Positions 1 through 6,052 of a DNA stretch of 7,257 nucleotides are shown piece after piece. Both the position numbers and the translations under genes were made by a program. Each line of letters begins with the position of its first letter. Position 1 is the stretch's first letter. Source of the DNA: Betaproteobacteria bacterium (GTDB lineage Bacteria > Pseudomonadota > Gammaproteobacteria > Burkholderiales > SG8-41). The stretch spans positions 1-7,257 of the forward strand of contig JAJTHX010000316.1 of the NCBI GenBank assembly GCA_021300125.1, written 5' to 3'. The notes below the pieces were generated by a model, which did no database searches, was not told the DNA's origin, and worked only from the letters and a program-made list of their open reading frames with translations.

Positions 1-75
1 ACAGACAGACACACGAACCCCCATCCATATACGGGCGGGCGAAATTTTTTTATGCCTGTTTTTGATACCTTTTCA

Positions 76-112
76 CTTCACTACGTTCGCTTCGCTCACT
101 CCGTTCGTGAAG
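76..112. repeat. CpG-rich short inverted and direct repeat
   Basis: A CpG-rich patch inside AT-rich DNA. CTTCAC (76-81) is matched by GTGAAG (107-112) as an inverted repeat, and CGTTCG occurs twice in direct orientation (84-89 and 102-107). No function is evident. It could be a fragment of a dispersed repeat of the eukaryotic genome. Confidence 0.35.
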
Positions 113-170
113 GATAAAATATGCTGTCACACACAGCTTCTACAAAAGTCTAGGATAATAGAAAACAAAG

Positions 171-246
171 AAAGCAGCCCCCAGGATCATAGTTGGGGGG
201 GGGGGTATTGTGGCCTGCTGGGTTATGCATACAGTCTTCTTCTTTT
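171..246 (+). pseudogene. possible FAD-binding N-terminal exon fragment of an amine oxidase, frame broken at a G run
   Basis: Codons from 171 read KAAPRIIV and run into 11 consecutive G (195-205). In the frame that follows the run the DNA reads YCGLLGYAYSLL. If the run were 9 or 12 G long, the two parts would join as PRIIV-GGG-YCGLL, which fits the GxGxxG dinucleotide-binding signature (beta strand, glycine loop, helix) at the N-terminus of flavin amine oxidases. As written, the frame is broken, by a homopolymer length error or a true mutation. The exons just downstream belong to the same protein family, which supports the reading. However, the 150-200 residues that normally lie between this motif and exon A are not present in the 190 nt before it. 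The match is short, so chance resemblance remains possible. The 3' limit is arbitrary. Confidence 0.33.
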
Positions 247-442
247 GCTTGTCTTTGGTGGTTATTTGCAAAGCCTCGTGCACAAGTATTAAAGGATTAA
301 GTGAAGCTCTAAGTACCTTTGAGAACAAATCAGAATTTCTAAACCCTACGTCCAAATAAGGCATATAGTGCCCTACATTGGTCGAAAAGAGTAAATGCTG
401 AAAAACATGAGATACAGTTATAATGAGATTTTAATCATTTAG

Positions 443-611
443 CATGCCGAAATATCCACAACCAGTCATTGACATCATGGTGTGATTATGATCAGATGGA
501 ACCAGACATTAGTTTTGCGAAAGGTTACCAGTCACTGATTGATTTCTGGACTGGGTTTCTGGCCAAGAAGAATGTGGAAATTGCAACCAAGACCAAGGTG
601 AACAAGATCAG
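443..611 (+). CDS. exon A of a flavin amine oxidase-like gene (partial)
   Basis: The frame containing codon 469-471 encodes SLTSWCDYDQMEP, then FAKGYQSLIDFW, then a segment ending TKTKVNKI. In flavin-containing amine oxidases (spermine, polyamine and monoamine oxidases) a comparable stretch reads roughly GGYxxLIxxLA followed by a strand ending TKVxKI, in the middle of the protein before the second part of the FAD-binding domain. The exon stops at ATC AG followed by a GTGTCA donor (612), leaving two bases of a split codon. The single base at the start of exon B completes it as AGT (Ser). The 5' boundary is uncertain: the AG at 441-442 follows a pyrimidine-leaning tract and is preferred, but the AG at 464-465 is possible. 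No initiation codon is implied. Family assignment is from pattern recognition only. Confidence 0.6.
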
Positions 612-656
612 GTGTCAATGTTACAAAACTTTTTTCTTTATCACTTATGTACCTGC

Positions 657-823
657 AAAATAAGCTAAGGTGTTTGTAGCTGGCAAGAGTTTTAGATAGT
701 CAATGGGCCTACCTAGATAGTTAGATGATATAAGGTGCTCCACTCCAATTGGTTCCTTCAAGCCTTACAAATATTATACTAAACTGAACTAATGTGCCAG
801 TTACAAACACTCTAGCTTATTTT
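657..823. mobile_element. MITE-like inverted-repeat element in intron 1
   Basis: A 27-nt sequence at 657-683, starting AAAATAAGCTA, recurs as its reverse complement at 797-823 with 24 of 27 positions matching. The two arms enclose 113 nt with no coding potential, giving a 167-bp unit typical in size for a non-autonomous miniature inverted-repeat transposable element. It lies wholly inside the inferred intron 612-870, so without it the intron would be about 92 nt. A target duplication is not clear; CTG occurs at 653-655 and 824-826, but one base (656) separates the left copy from the arm. A long intronic hairpin of other origin is the alternative. Confidence 0.5.
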
Positions 824-870
824 CTGGAGTATCAGTGACAAGGAAATTAAGATTTTAACATTGAATCTAG

Positions 871-959
871 TTGGAAGAATGATAACGGAAAAGTTGTTGT
901 GACAACAGCTGACGGGAGATACTTTGAGGCTGACCATGTCATAGTCACAGTTTCCATTG
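871..959 (+). CDS. exon B of a flavin amine oxidase-like gene
   Basis: This 89-nt exon is bounded by an acceptor ending AATCTAG (864-870) and a GTAATA donor (960). It starts with the third base of a codon split with exon A, then encodes WKNDNGKVVVTT, then ADGRYFEADHVIVTVSI, and ends with the first base of the next codon. The ADG-xxx-EADHVIVTV pattern is characteristic of flavin amine oxidases: two strands leading into the second half of the FAD domain, usually followed by GVLK or similar. Splice phase fits both neighbours. This is the clearest family signal in the left part of the window. Polyamine or spermine oxidase is the likeliest subgroup, but it cannot be separated here from other flavin amine oxidases. 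Confidence 0.72.
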
Positions 960-1080
960 GTAATACACGTCTGTTATTTGAAGCAAGGAGCACTGTCTAA
1001 AGTGGAAGGATTAGTACAGTTTGCTATTTGCATAAGGAAACTTATTGTTACAAAAAATGAATAATTGTTTTCCAGTCAAA

Positions 1081-1115
1081 TGAGCTGAACTAAACTGGTT
1101 AGTTCAAGGAGCTCA
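1081..1115. repeat. bulged hairpin in intron 2
   Basis: GAACTAA (1087-1093) pairs with TTAGTTC (1099-1105) around a 5-nt loop. TGAGCT (1081-1086) pairs with AGCTCA (1110-1115) outside a 4-nt bulge (AAGG). Together they give 13 perfect base pairs. The structure sits inside the inferred intron 960-1223. No function is evident, and it may be a remnant of a small repeat. Confidence 0.45.
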
Positions 1116-1223
1116 GACATACCAAGCCTTCCTCTTCAGTCATAGTTTAATACCATAAGCTTCCTTTTCCCTGAGTCAGCCAAAGAATGCTTTGAAACAA
1201 CTCAACTTGTTTGTTGTCATTAG

Positions 1224-1291
1224 GGTTTCAAAAATTCAAATTTGCCTCCAGTTTGAGGGGTTTTGAAAAGTCAAACATTGGGAACATTGGG
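1224..1291 (+). CDS. probable exon C of the amine oxidase-like gene (3' end undefined)
   Basis: A good acceptor, with the pyrimidine-rich stretch 1206-1221 followed by TAG (1221-1223), precedes two bases GG. These complete the codon left open by exon B as GGG (Gly). The frame then reads FQKFKFASSL, then RGFEKSNIGNIG. Amine oxidases usually continue at this point with G-(V/F)-L-(K/Q), then F-x-P-x-L-P, then K-x-x-A-I-x-x-I-G, so the order of G, FQK, F, SL, K, I and IG fits loosely. A perfect 9-bp tandem duplication, AACATTGGG at 1274-1282 and 1283-1291, lies at the end and duplicates NIG. No convincing GT donor follows, and the frame closes at TGA 1337-1339. The exon may therefore be degraded or misassembled. 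Confidence 0.42.
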
Positions 1292-1339
1292 AATAGAAGA
1301 TGGCAGCTCGATGTCCTATTACCTCCCCTATTTGCTTGA

Positions 1340-1670
1340 ATGGGCTTACTAACATGTAGAAATATTTGTCCATTTCAAGTATTGGTATGTGTTTGACTAG
1401 TTCCCAATTTTTTTATCATTTTGACCACATGCAAAGAAAGGATGAATAATCAATATTAGTGTCCTGCGTTTTACAGAAATTTATCAATGTACATAAATTT
1501 ACAGCTGAAAAATCAGTAAATTTATGGCTGTAAATTTAGATTCATACAACTGTTATTTACTGAAAGTCTGTACAAAAATGCAGTAAAACTTTGCGAAGAA
1601 TTTAGAGGATTGAAAATTAATCCTCAGATCTATAAAAACAGAAAATGCAAAATATTCATCAACAAGTTAT
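1340..1670. other. AT-rich noncoding DNA before the junction
   Basis: I see no gene, convincing exon or RNA in this stretch. It holds short inverted repeats: the TAAATTTA cluster (1492-1538), a pair GTTTTACAG (1468-1476) and CAGTAAAAC (1581-1589) with one mismatch that could be ends of a small decayed element, and a 7-bp stem, GAGGATT (1605-1611) with AATCCTC (1619-1625). Its composition matches the intron-bearing DNA on its left rather than the bacterial genes on its right. Confidence 0.55.
1492..1538. repeat. cluster of TAAATTTA palindromes forming two alternative hairpins
   Basis: TAAATTTA occurs at 1494-1501, 1517-1524 and 1531-1538. The first copy can pair with the second as a perfect 11-bp inverted repeat (CATAAATTTAC 1492-1502 with GTAAATTTATG 1516-1526). 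It can instead pair with the third as a perfect 12-bp inverted repeat (TAAATTTACAGC 1494-1505 with GCTGTAAATTTA 1527-1538). The pairings are mutually exclusive. The likely origin is the subterminal part of a small AT-rich repeat. Confidence 0.5.
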
Positions 1671-1681
1671 ATCTTCAAAAC
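1671..1681. other. junction between eukaryote-like and bacterial DNA
   Basis: Left of this point the DNA is AT-rich with split exons; right of it the DNA is GC-rich bacterial coding sequence. G+C counted by hand goes from 15/60 (1621-1680) to 38/60 (1681-1740). The change coincides with the last codons of radA. No insertion-sequence end, attachment site or long shared sequence is visible, so this looks like a blunt join: an assembly chimera or an illegitimate recombination point. The exact breakpoint cannot be fixed to better than about 10 bases. Confidence 0.75.
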
Positions 1682-3042
1682 CCATCCCGAAACCGCAACA
1701 CCGCCTCGTCAATCCGCTGCACCGCGATCACCTTGATGCCCGACACCGCCTGCCGCGGCTGATTCGCCGCAGGGATCAGGGCGTGGGTGAAGCCGAGCTT
1801 CGCCGCTTCCTTCAATCTCTCCTGGCCGCGCTGCACCGGGCGCACTTCACCGGCGAGGCCCACTTCACCGAAGACCACCAGCTTTTTCGGCAGCGGCTTG
1901 TTTTTCAGTGAACTCACCACCGCCATCAGCACCGCGAGGTCGGCCGCAGGTTCGGTGATGCGCACACCACCCACCGCGTTGACGAAAACATCCTGGTCGT
2001 AACAGGCGATGCCGGAATGGCGGTGCAATACCGCCAGCAGCAAGGCCAGGCGGTTCTGTTCGAGTCCGACACTGAGGCGCCGCGGGTTTGGCGCGTGTGC
2101 GCTGTCCACCAGTGCCTGCACTTCCACCAGCAGCGGGCGCGTGCCTTCCTGCGTCACCAGCACGCAGGAGCCGGCGACTTCGCCTTCGTGCTGCGACAGG
2201 AACAGCGCCGAGGGGTTGGCCACACCCTTCAGGCCCTTGTCGGTCATCGCAAACACGCCGAGCTCGTTGACCGCGCCGTAGCGGTTCTTGAAGGCGCGGA
2301 TCAGGCGGAAGCTGGAATGGGTGTCGCCCTCAAAATAGAGCACGGTATCGACCATGTGCTCGAGCACGCGCGGGCCGGCGAGCGTGCCTTCCTTGGTGAC
2401 ATGACCGACAAAGATGATGGTGGTGCCACCGGCCTTGGCCAGCCGTGTGAGCTGCGCCGCACATTCGCGCACCTGCGCCACCGAGCCCGGCGCCGAGGTC
2501 AGCGCATCGGAATACAGGGTCTGGATCGAGTCGATGACGGCGATCTCGGGTTTCTCCGACTGGATCACCGCCTGGATCTTGCCGAGGCTGGTTTCGGGCA
2601 GCACCTGCACATGGTGGGCATCCACGTTGAGGCGCTTCGCGCGCATCGCGATCTGCTGCGGCGACTCCTCGCCCGAGACATAGACCACCTTGCGCGCCTT
2701 GCCCACGGTGGCGAGCGACTGCAAGAGCAGCGTGGATTTGCCGATGCCGGGGTCGCCGCCGATCAGGATCACCGCGCCGGGCACCAACCCTCCGCCGAGC
2801 ACGCGGTCGAATTCGGCAATGCCACTGGGCATGCGCGCCTCCTCGCGCGCATCCACTTCCGACAGGCGCTGCAGCTTGCCGGTTTCGGCGATCAGCGAAA
2901 AACGGTTGGCCGAGGGCGTGGCGGCCTCGGCCACGGATTCAACCAACGTGTTCCAGGCCTGGCAGTGCGGGCACTGGCCCTGCCATTTCACGGATTGCCC
3001 GCCGCACTCGGTGCAGGCGTAAACGGTGGGCGCTTTGGCCAT
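1675..3042 (-). CDS. radA: DNA repair protein RadA (Sms)
   Basis: RadA is a cytosolic RecA-like ATPase that promotes branch migration and processing of recombination intermediates together with RecA. All its signatures are here. There is an N-terminal C4 zinc finger with Cys10, Cys13, Cys24 and Cys27. Walker A is GDPGIGKS (96-103), Walker B is IAVIDS with Asp171, and the RadA-specific KNRYG motif is at 252-256. A Lon-protease-like C-terminal domain (about 275-455) contains GEVGLAGEVRPV (392-403). At 455 residues it is close to the E. coli protein (460). The ATG at 3042 lies just before the zinc finger, with GGCGGGA upstream as a modest ribosome site. It starts 15 nt after the hydrolase stop and is the last gene of the minus-strand cluster. 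The final residues (about DGF) and the TGA at 1675-1677 sit on the compositional break, so the native C-terminus and stop may be altered. No terminator can be seen. Confidence 0.96.
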   Translation of the reverse strand: MAKAPTVYACTECGGQSVKWQGQCPHCQAWNTLVESVAEAATPSANRFSLIAETGKLQRLSEVDAREEARMPSGIAEFDRVLGGGLVPGAVILIGGDPGIGKSTLLLQSLATVGKARKVVYVSGEESPQQIAMRAKRLNVDAHHVQVLPETSLGKIQAVIQSEKPEIAVIDSIQTLYSDALTSAPGSVAQVRECAAQLTRLAKAGGTTIIFVGHVTKEGTLAGPRVLEHMVDTVLYFEGDTHSSFRLIRAFKNRYGAVNELGVFAMTDKGLKGVANPSALFLSQHEGEVAGSCVLVTQEGTRPLLVEVQALVDSAHAPNPRRLSVGLEQNRLALLLAVLHRHSGIACYDQDVFVNAVGGVRITEPAADLAVLMAVVSSLKNKPLPKKLVVFGEVGLAGEVRPVQRGQERLKEAAKLGFTHALIPAANQPRQAVSGIKVIAVQRIDEAVLRFRDGF

Positions 3043-3057
3043 ATGTGGAGTCCCGCC

Positions 3058-3912
3058 TTAACCCAGCGCCTTGAGGTCGCGGATCATCGCCACGTTGATC
3101 GGGTGCGCCGGGTCGGCCTGCATCGGGATGGTGCTGAAGTGCCCTTCGTGCGGCACCACGATCACTTCAACCTTGCAGCCGGCTTTGCGGCAGACCTCGG
3201 CGTATTCCGTGGTCTGCGCCACCCAGCCCGGCGCTTCTTCGCCGCCGGCGGCGAGCACCACCGGCACGCCGCGGCGCGGCGGATGGAACTGGGGGCTCAG
3301 CGCGTGCACGCGGTCCGCGGTGAGGCGAATGAGGTCGTTGACGCTGATGTGCAGCACCGGCTCCACGTCGTAGATGCCGGAGACCATGGTCGCGCCGCAG
3401 ATCAGGTCGGCGGGCAGGCCGTGCTTGGTCCAGTCCTCGGCCAGGCCCATCGCCGCGAGGTGCGCGCCGGCGGAATGGCCGTAGAGATAGATGCGTCGCG
3501 CGTCGCCACCAACGCGCTGGGCGTTGTTCGCGGTCCAGACGATGCCGCGGATCACCTGCTCGACGATGGTGTCGAGTGTCACCGCGGGACAGAGGTCGGT
3601 GCCCAGCATCACCACCGGAAAGCCGGCCTGCACCAGCGGCTCGGCGAGGATGGCCTGCTTTTCTTTTTCGCCGACGCGCCAGTAGCCGCCATGCAGGTAG
3701 ACCACGATCGGCGCCCTGGCATTGCCGGCGTGGTAGATGTCGAGTTTCTGCCGCGGCGTGTCGCCGTAGGCAATGTCGAAAGTGCCCTTCAGCCGCTCGC
3801 GCGCAGCCTTCGACAGCTTGCCGCGCAGCGCGTGCTGTTCTTCCACATCGGTGGCCCAGGCCCGCGGATTGAATTGCCGTTCGATGTCGTGTTGCCAGTC
3901 TTTCCAGGGCAT
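3058..3912 (-). CDS. alpha/beta hydrolase, kynurenine formamidase (arylformamidase)-like
   Basis: A 284-residue cytosolic serine hydrolase with no signal peptide. HGGYW (74-78) is the oxyanion-hole motif. GHSAG (145-149) is the nucleophile elbow with Ser147. The catalytic acid is probably Glu225 or Glu226 in GGEEAPGW, where many relatives have Asp. The histidine is probably His258 in PHEGHFS. The HGGYW form and an N-terminal segment like ERQFNPRAW (11-19) recall arylformamidases, which hydrolyse N-formyl-kynurenine in tryptophan breakdown, and related esterases. No other kynurenine-pathway gene is in the window, so substrate specificity is open. The frame continues upstream to 4209, but that part overlaps alr out of frame. 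The ATG at 3912 is chosen because GGAGGAG lies 6 nt before it and the conserved protein begins there. It lies 37 nt after alr and 15 nt before radA, probably in the same transcript. Confidence 0.88.
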   Translation of the reverse strand: MPWKDWQHDIERQFNPRAWATDVEEQHALRGKLSKAARERLKGTFDIAYGDTPRQKLDIYHAGNARAPIVVYLHGGYWRVGEKEKQAILAEPLVQAGFPVVMLGTDLCPAVTLDTIVEQVIRGIVWTANNAQRVGGDARRIYLYGHSAGAHLAAMGLAEDWTKHGLPADLICGATMVSGIYDVEPVLHISVNDLIRLTADRVHALSPQFHPPRRGVPVVLAAGGEEAPGWVAQTTEYAEVCRKAGCKVEVIVVPHEGHFSTIPMQADPAHPINVAMIRDLKALG

Positions 3913-3918
3913 GCCTTG

Positions 3919-3925
3919 CTCCTCC
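3919..3925 (-). promoter_or_regulatory. strong Shine-Dalgarno site fixing the hydrolase start
   Basis: The minus strand reads GGAGGAG, then the 6-nt spacer CAAGGC, then ATG (3912-3910). It is the strongest ribosome site in the cluster. It decides against the much longer open frame that begins inside alr. Confidence 0.8.
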
Positions 3926-3949
3926 GCCAGTTCTTGTTGGTGATGTTGT

Positions 3950-5020
3950 TCAGTTGATCTCGCTGACCGGCACCCGCGCCGCCAGCGCGCAGAACAGCTC
4001 GTAGCTGACGGTGCCCGCGGCCTGGGCCACGTCATCGGCCGGGTTGCCTTCGCCCCACAGCACCACCGGCGTGCCGACCCCGGCCTCGGGGCGGTCGGTA
4101 ATGTCCACGCACAGCATGTCCATCGACACGCGGCCGACGCTGCCGGCGATGCGGTCGCCCACCAGCACCGGGGTGCCGCTGGGCGCGTGGCGCGGGTAGC
4201 CGTCAGCATACCCGCAGGCGACGATGCCGATGCGCATCGGCCGGTCGGCGCAGAAGGTGCAGCCGTAGCCGACGCTGTCGCCGGGCTTGAGCTCGCAGGT
4301 GCTGATGATTTCGGAGCGCAGGGTCATCACCGGCTTCAGGTCCAGCGCCTGCGCGCTGACTTCGGCAAAGGGCGAGGATCCATAAAGCATGATGCCGGGG
4401 CGCACCCAGTCAAAATGCGTGTGCGGATGGCGCAGCACCGCCGCCGAGTTGGCGAGGCTGCGCGGCAGCGCGAGGCCGGCCGCTGCACGCTCAAAGGTTT
4501 CCAGCTGCCAGTCCACACCGCTGGCGCCGTCGGCATCGGCAAAATGCGTCATCATCGTGACCTTGCCAACGGCCGGGTGCGCCTGCAGCGCGGCGCAGGC
4601 CTGCGCCACCGCGTCGGGCTTGAAGCCGAGGCGGTTCATGCCGCTGTTGATCTTGAGCAGCACATCGAGCCGCGAGCCGGCAGGCAGCCCATCCAGCAGC
4701 GCGAGCTGCGATGGATGGTGGATCACCGTCGCGAGCCGCCGCGCCGCCCCCTCGCGCGCCTCGGCGCGGTCGAAAAAGCCTTCCAGGAGCACGATGCGCT
4801 GGGCGTAACCCGCGGCGCGCAGCTTCAGCGCGGCATCAAACTCGACCACGGCAAAACCGTCGGCGCCGCGCAGCGCCGCCGCCGCGCGCAGCAGGCCGTG
4901 ACCGTAGGCATTGGCCTTGACCACCGCAAATACCTTGGCGTGCGGCGCGTGGCGCTTGGCCACATCGAGGTTGTGGGCGAGCGCCGCCAGGTCGATGGTG
5001 GCGATGATCGGGCGCGGCAT
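3950..5020 (-). CDS. alr: alanine racemase (PLP-dependent)
   Basis: Interconverts L- and D-alanine in the cytosol, supplying D-Ala for peptidoglycan. The N-terminal barrel carries the PLP lysine Lys35 in VVKANAYGHG. KINSGMNRLGF (123-133) is the substrate-side loop with Lys123. CGYADGYPR (269-277) and GRVSMDM (296-302) are family signatures. The second catalytic base is expected to be Tyr252 in VGYGC. Its 356 residues are near the E. coli Alr length (359), and no motif is missing. The ATG at 5020 is 6 nt beyond the lysR stop, with only a weak purine stretch (GAGCGG) before it, so translation may be coupled to lysR. Whether this is the biosynthetic or the catabolic (DadX-type) enzyme cannot be told from sequence; no dadA is adjacent. 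Codon use resembles its bacterial neighbours. Confidence 0.96.
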   Translation of the reverse strand: MPRPIIATIDLAALAHNLDVAKRHAPHAKVFAVVKANAYGHGLLRAAAALRGADGFAVVEFDAALKLRAAGYAQRIVLLEGFFDRAEAREGAARRLATVIHHPSQLALLDGLPAGSRLDVLLKINSGMNRLGFKPDAVAQACAALQAHPAVGKVTMMTHFADADGASGVDWQLETFERAAAGLALPRSLANSAAVLRHPHTHFDWVRPGIMLYGSSPFAEVSAQALDLKPVMTLRSEIISTCELKPGDSVGYGCTFCADRPMRIGIVACGYADGYPRHAPSGTPVLVGDRIAGSVGRVSMDMLCVDITDRPEAGVGTPVVLWGEGNPADDVAQAAGTVSYELFCALAARVPVSEIN

Positions 5021-5026
5021 CGCCGC

Positions 5027-5935
5027 TCAGCGCGCCGCAGCCATCGCCTGCATGCGCGAGGTCGCGAACTCGATGAAGGTGGACAGCAGGCGCGAGCGGA
5101 AGCGGCCGTCGGGTGTCACCACCGAGAGGCCGCGCACCAGCGGCGGGTCGAGCGGCAGCGCGCGCAGCGTGCCGAGCCTGAGTTCCTTACTCACCGTCGC
5201 CCGCGACAGGATGGACACGCCCAGCCCGGTTTCGACCACGCCCTTGATCGCCTCGGGGCTGCCCAGCTCCATCACCACGTTCACCGCATCGGGGGCGATG
5301 CGGTTGGCCTGGAAGTACTGGTCGGCCACTTCGCGCGTGCCCGAGCCCGGCTCGCGGCTGATGAAGGGTTCGGCGGCCACCTCGGCGACGCTGGCTTTTT
5401 TTGCGGACGCCAGGCGATGCTGCGGGCTGCAGATCATCATCAGCACGTCCTCGCAGATCACCTCGGTGGCGACACCGGGCTGGGTCGAGGGCGATTCGAT
5501 CAGGCCGAGGTCGAGCGCATGCTCGGCCACGCGGGTGACGATGGTCTCGGAGTTGCCCACCGTCATGTGCGCCTGCACATGCGGATACTGCGCCTTGAAC
5601 TCGCCGAGGATCTGCGGCAGGTAGAACTCGGCCACCGTGGTGCTCGCCCCCAGCAGCAGCGGCCCGCTGATGGCGCCGGTGAGTTCTCCGACGCGGGTTT
5701 CCAGTTCCTCGGACAGGGCGAGGATTTTTTCGGCATAGCCCATCACCAGCTCGCCGGCGGGGGTCAGCGCGATGCGGCCATGGTTGCGCTCGAACAGGCG
5801 GGTATTGAGATGCTCCTCCAGCTGCTTGATCTGGAACGTCACCGCCGGCTGGGTCATAAACAGTTGCTCGGCCGCCTTAGTGAAGGACAGTTGCCGGGCC
5901 ACGGCGTGGAAAACCTGGAGGCGGCGGTCAGCCAT
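5027..5935 (-). CDS. LysR-family transcriptional regulator
   Basis: A 302-residue LysR-type regulator of normal family length. The N-terminal winged helix-turn-helix (about 1-60) includes SFTKAAEQLFMTQPAVTFQI (17-36), followed by a linker helix (about 62-88) and a periplasmic-binding-protein-like effector domain (about 91-295). The effector domain contains REPGSGTR (194-201), a motif typical of the CysL/CbbR side of the family. The inducer is unknown, so a symbol would be a guess. The ATG at 5935 gives the canonical N-terminus MADRRLQVFH, although no clear Shine-Dalgarno sequence precedes it. It is the first gene of the minus-strand cluster, 6 nt from alr, and diverges from the MprF-like gene. 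Two candidate operator boxes lie immediately upstream, so autoregulation and control of the divergent gene are plausible. Confidence 0.93.
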   Translation of the reverse strand: MADRRLQVFHAVARQLSFTKAAEQLFMTQPAVTFQIKQLEEHLNTRLFERNHGRIALTPAGELVMGYAEKILALSEELETRVGELTGAISGPLLLGASTTVAEFYLPQILGEFKAQYPHVQAHMTVGNSETIVTRVAEHALDLGLIESPSTQPGVATEVICEDVLMMICSPQHRLASAKKASVAEVAAEPFISREPGSGTREVADQYFQANRIAPDAVNVVMELGSPEAIKGVVETGLGVSILSRATVSKELRLGTLRALPLDPPLVRGLSVVTPDGRFRSRLLSTFIEFATSRMQAMAAAR

Positions 5936-5941
5936 ATTTCA

Positions 5942-5988
5942 ATTAGGCGTTTTAATCGGGCAGCGCCCGGGGCATTAATTGGTGATAT
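5942..5988. promoter_or_regulatory. candidate two-box LysR-type operator
   Basis: Box 1 is ATTA-N7-TAAT (5942-5956), a perfect inverted repeat that also satisfies T-N11-A (T5943, A5955). Box 2 is ATTA-N7-ATAT (5974-5988), with an imperfect second half and T-N11-A (T5975, A5987). The boxes start 32 bp apart, close to three helical turns, as in the recognition/activation site pairs of LysR-type regulators. Between them lies CGGGC-AGC-GCCCG (5957-5969), a perfect 5-bp inverted repeat. Box 1 ends 6 bp from the lysR start codon, so binding there would be expected to repress lysR. Confidence 0.45.
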
Positions 5989-6052
5989 CGCCAGTTTACC
6001 GGTTCCGCCAGCCGCAAGGCGCGGTGACGCCCACGGGCGGCCGGTCACGCAG

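Noticed and set aside
140..364. 74-codon minus-strand frame in the left part
   Set aside because: No domain or family resemblance; it includes the reverse of the G run as a Pro stretch, and an open frame of this length is expected by chance.
1142..1223. Open stretch reading FLFPESAKECFE as a further amine oxidase exon
   Set aside because: It is bounded by close stops, gives no clear acceptor or donor, and overlaps the better acceptor for exon C at 1222-1223.
1274..1408. ATTGGGAAC (1277-1285) and GTTCCCAAT (1400-1408) as ends of a second MITE
   Set aside because: Only 9 bp match perfectly, and the flanking similarity (GTCAAA) lies in the wrong order for terminal inverted repeats.
1605..1625. 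7-bp stem about 50 nt beyond the radA stop as a bacterial terminator
   Set aside because: It lies on the AT-rich side of the junction, has an AT-rich stem and no T-run after it in the radA direction, so it is not evidence of a radA terminator.
2017..3957. 646-codon open frame on the plus strand opposite radA and the hydrolase
   Set aside because: It runs antisense across two well-supported genes and their intergenic gap; the product is Arg/His/Ala-rich with no recognisable domain. High-GC codon bias on the coding strand produces such shadows.
3913..4209. N-terminal extension of the hydrolase to 383 residues
   Set aside because: The extra segment overlaps alr in another frame, is Arg/Trp/Ala-rich, and the strong GGAGGAG site supports the ATG at 3912.
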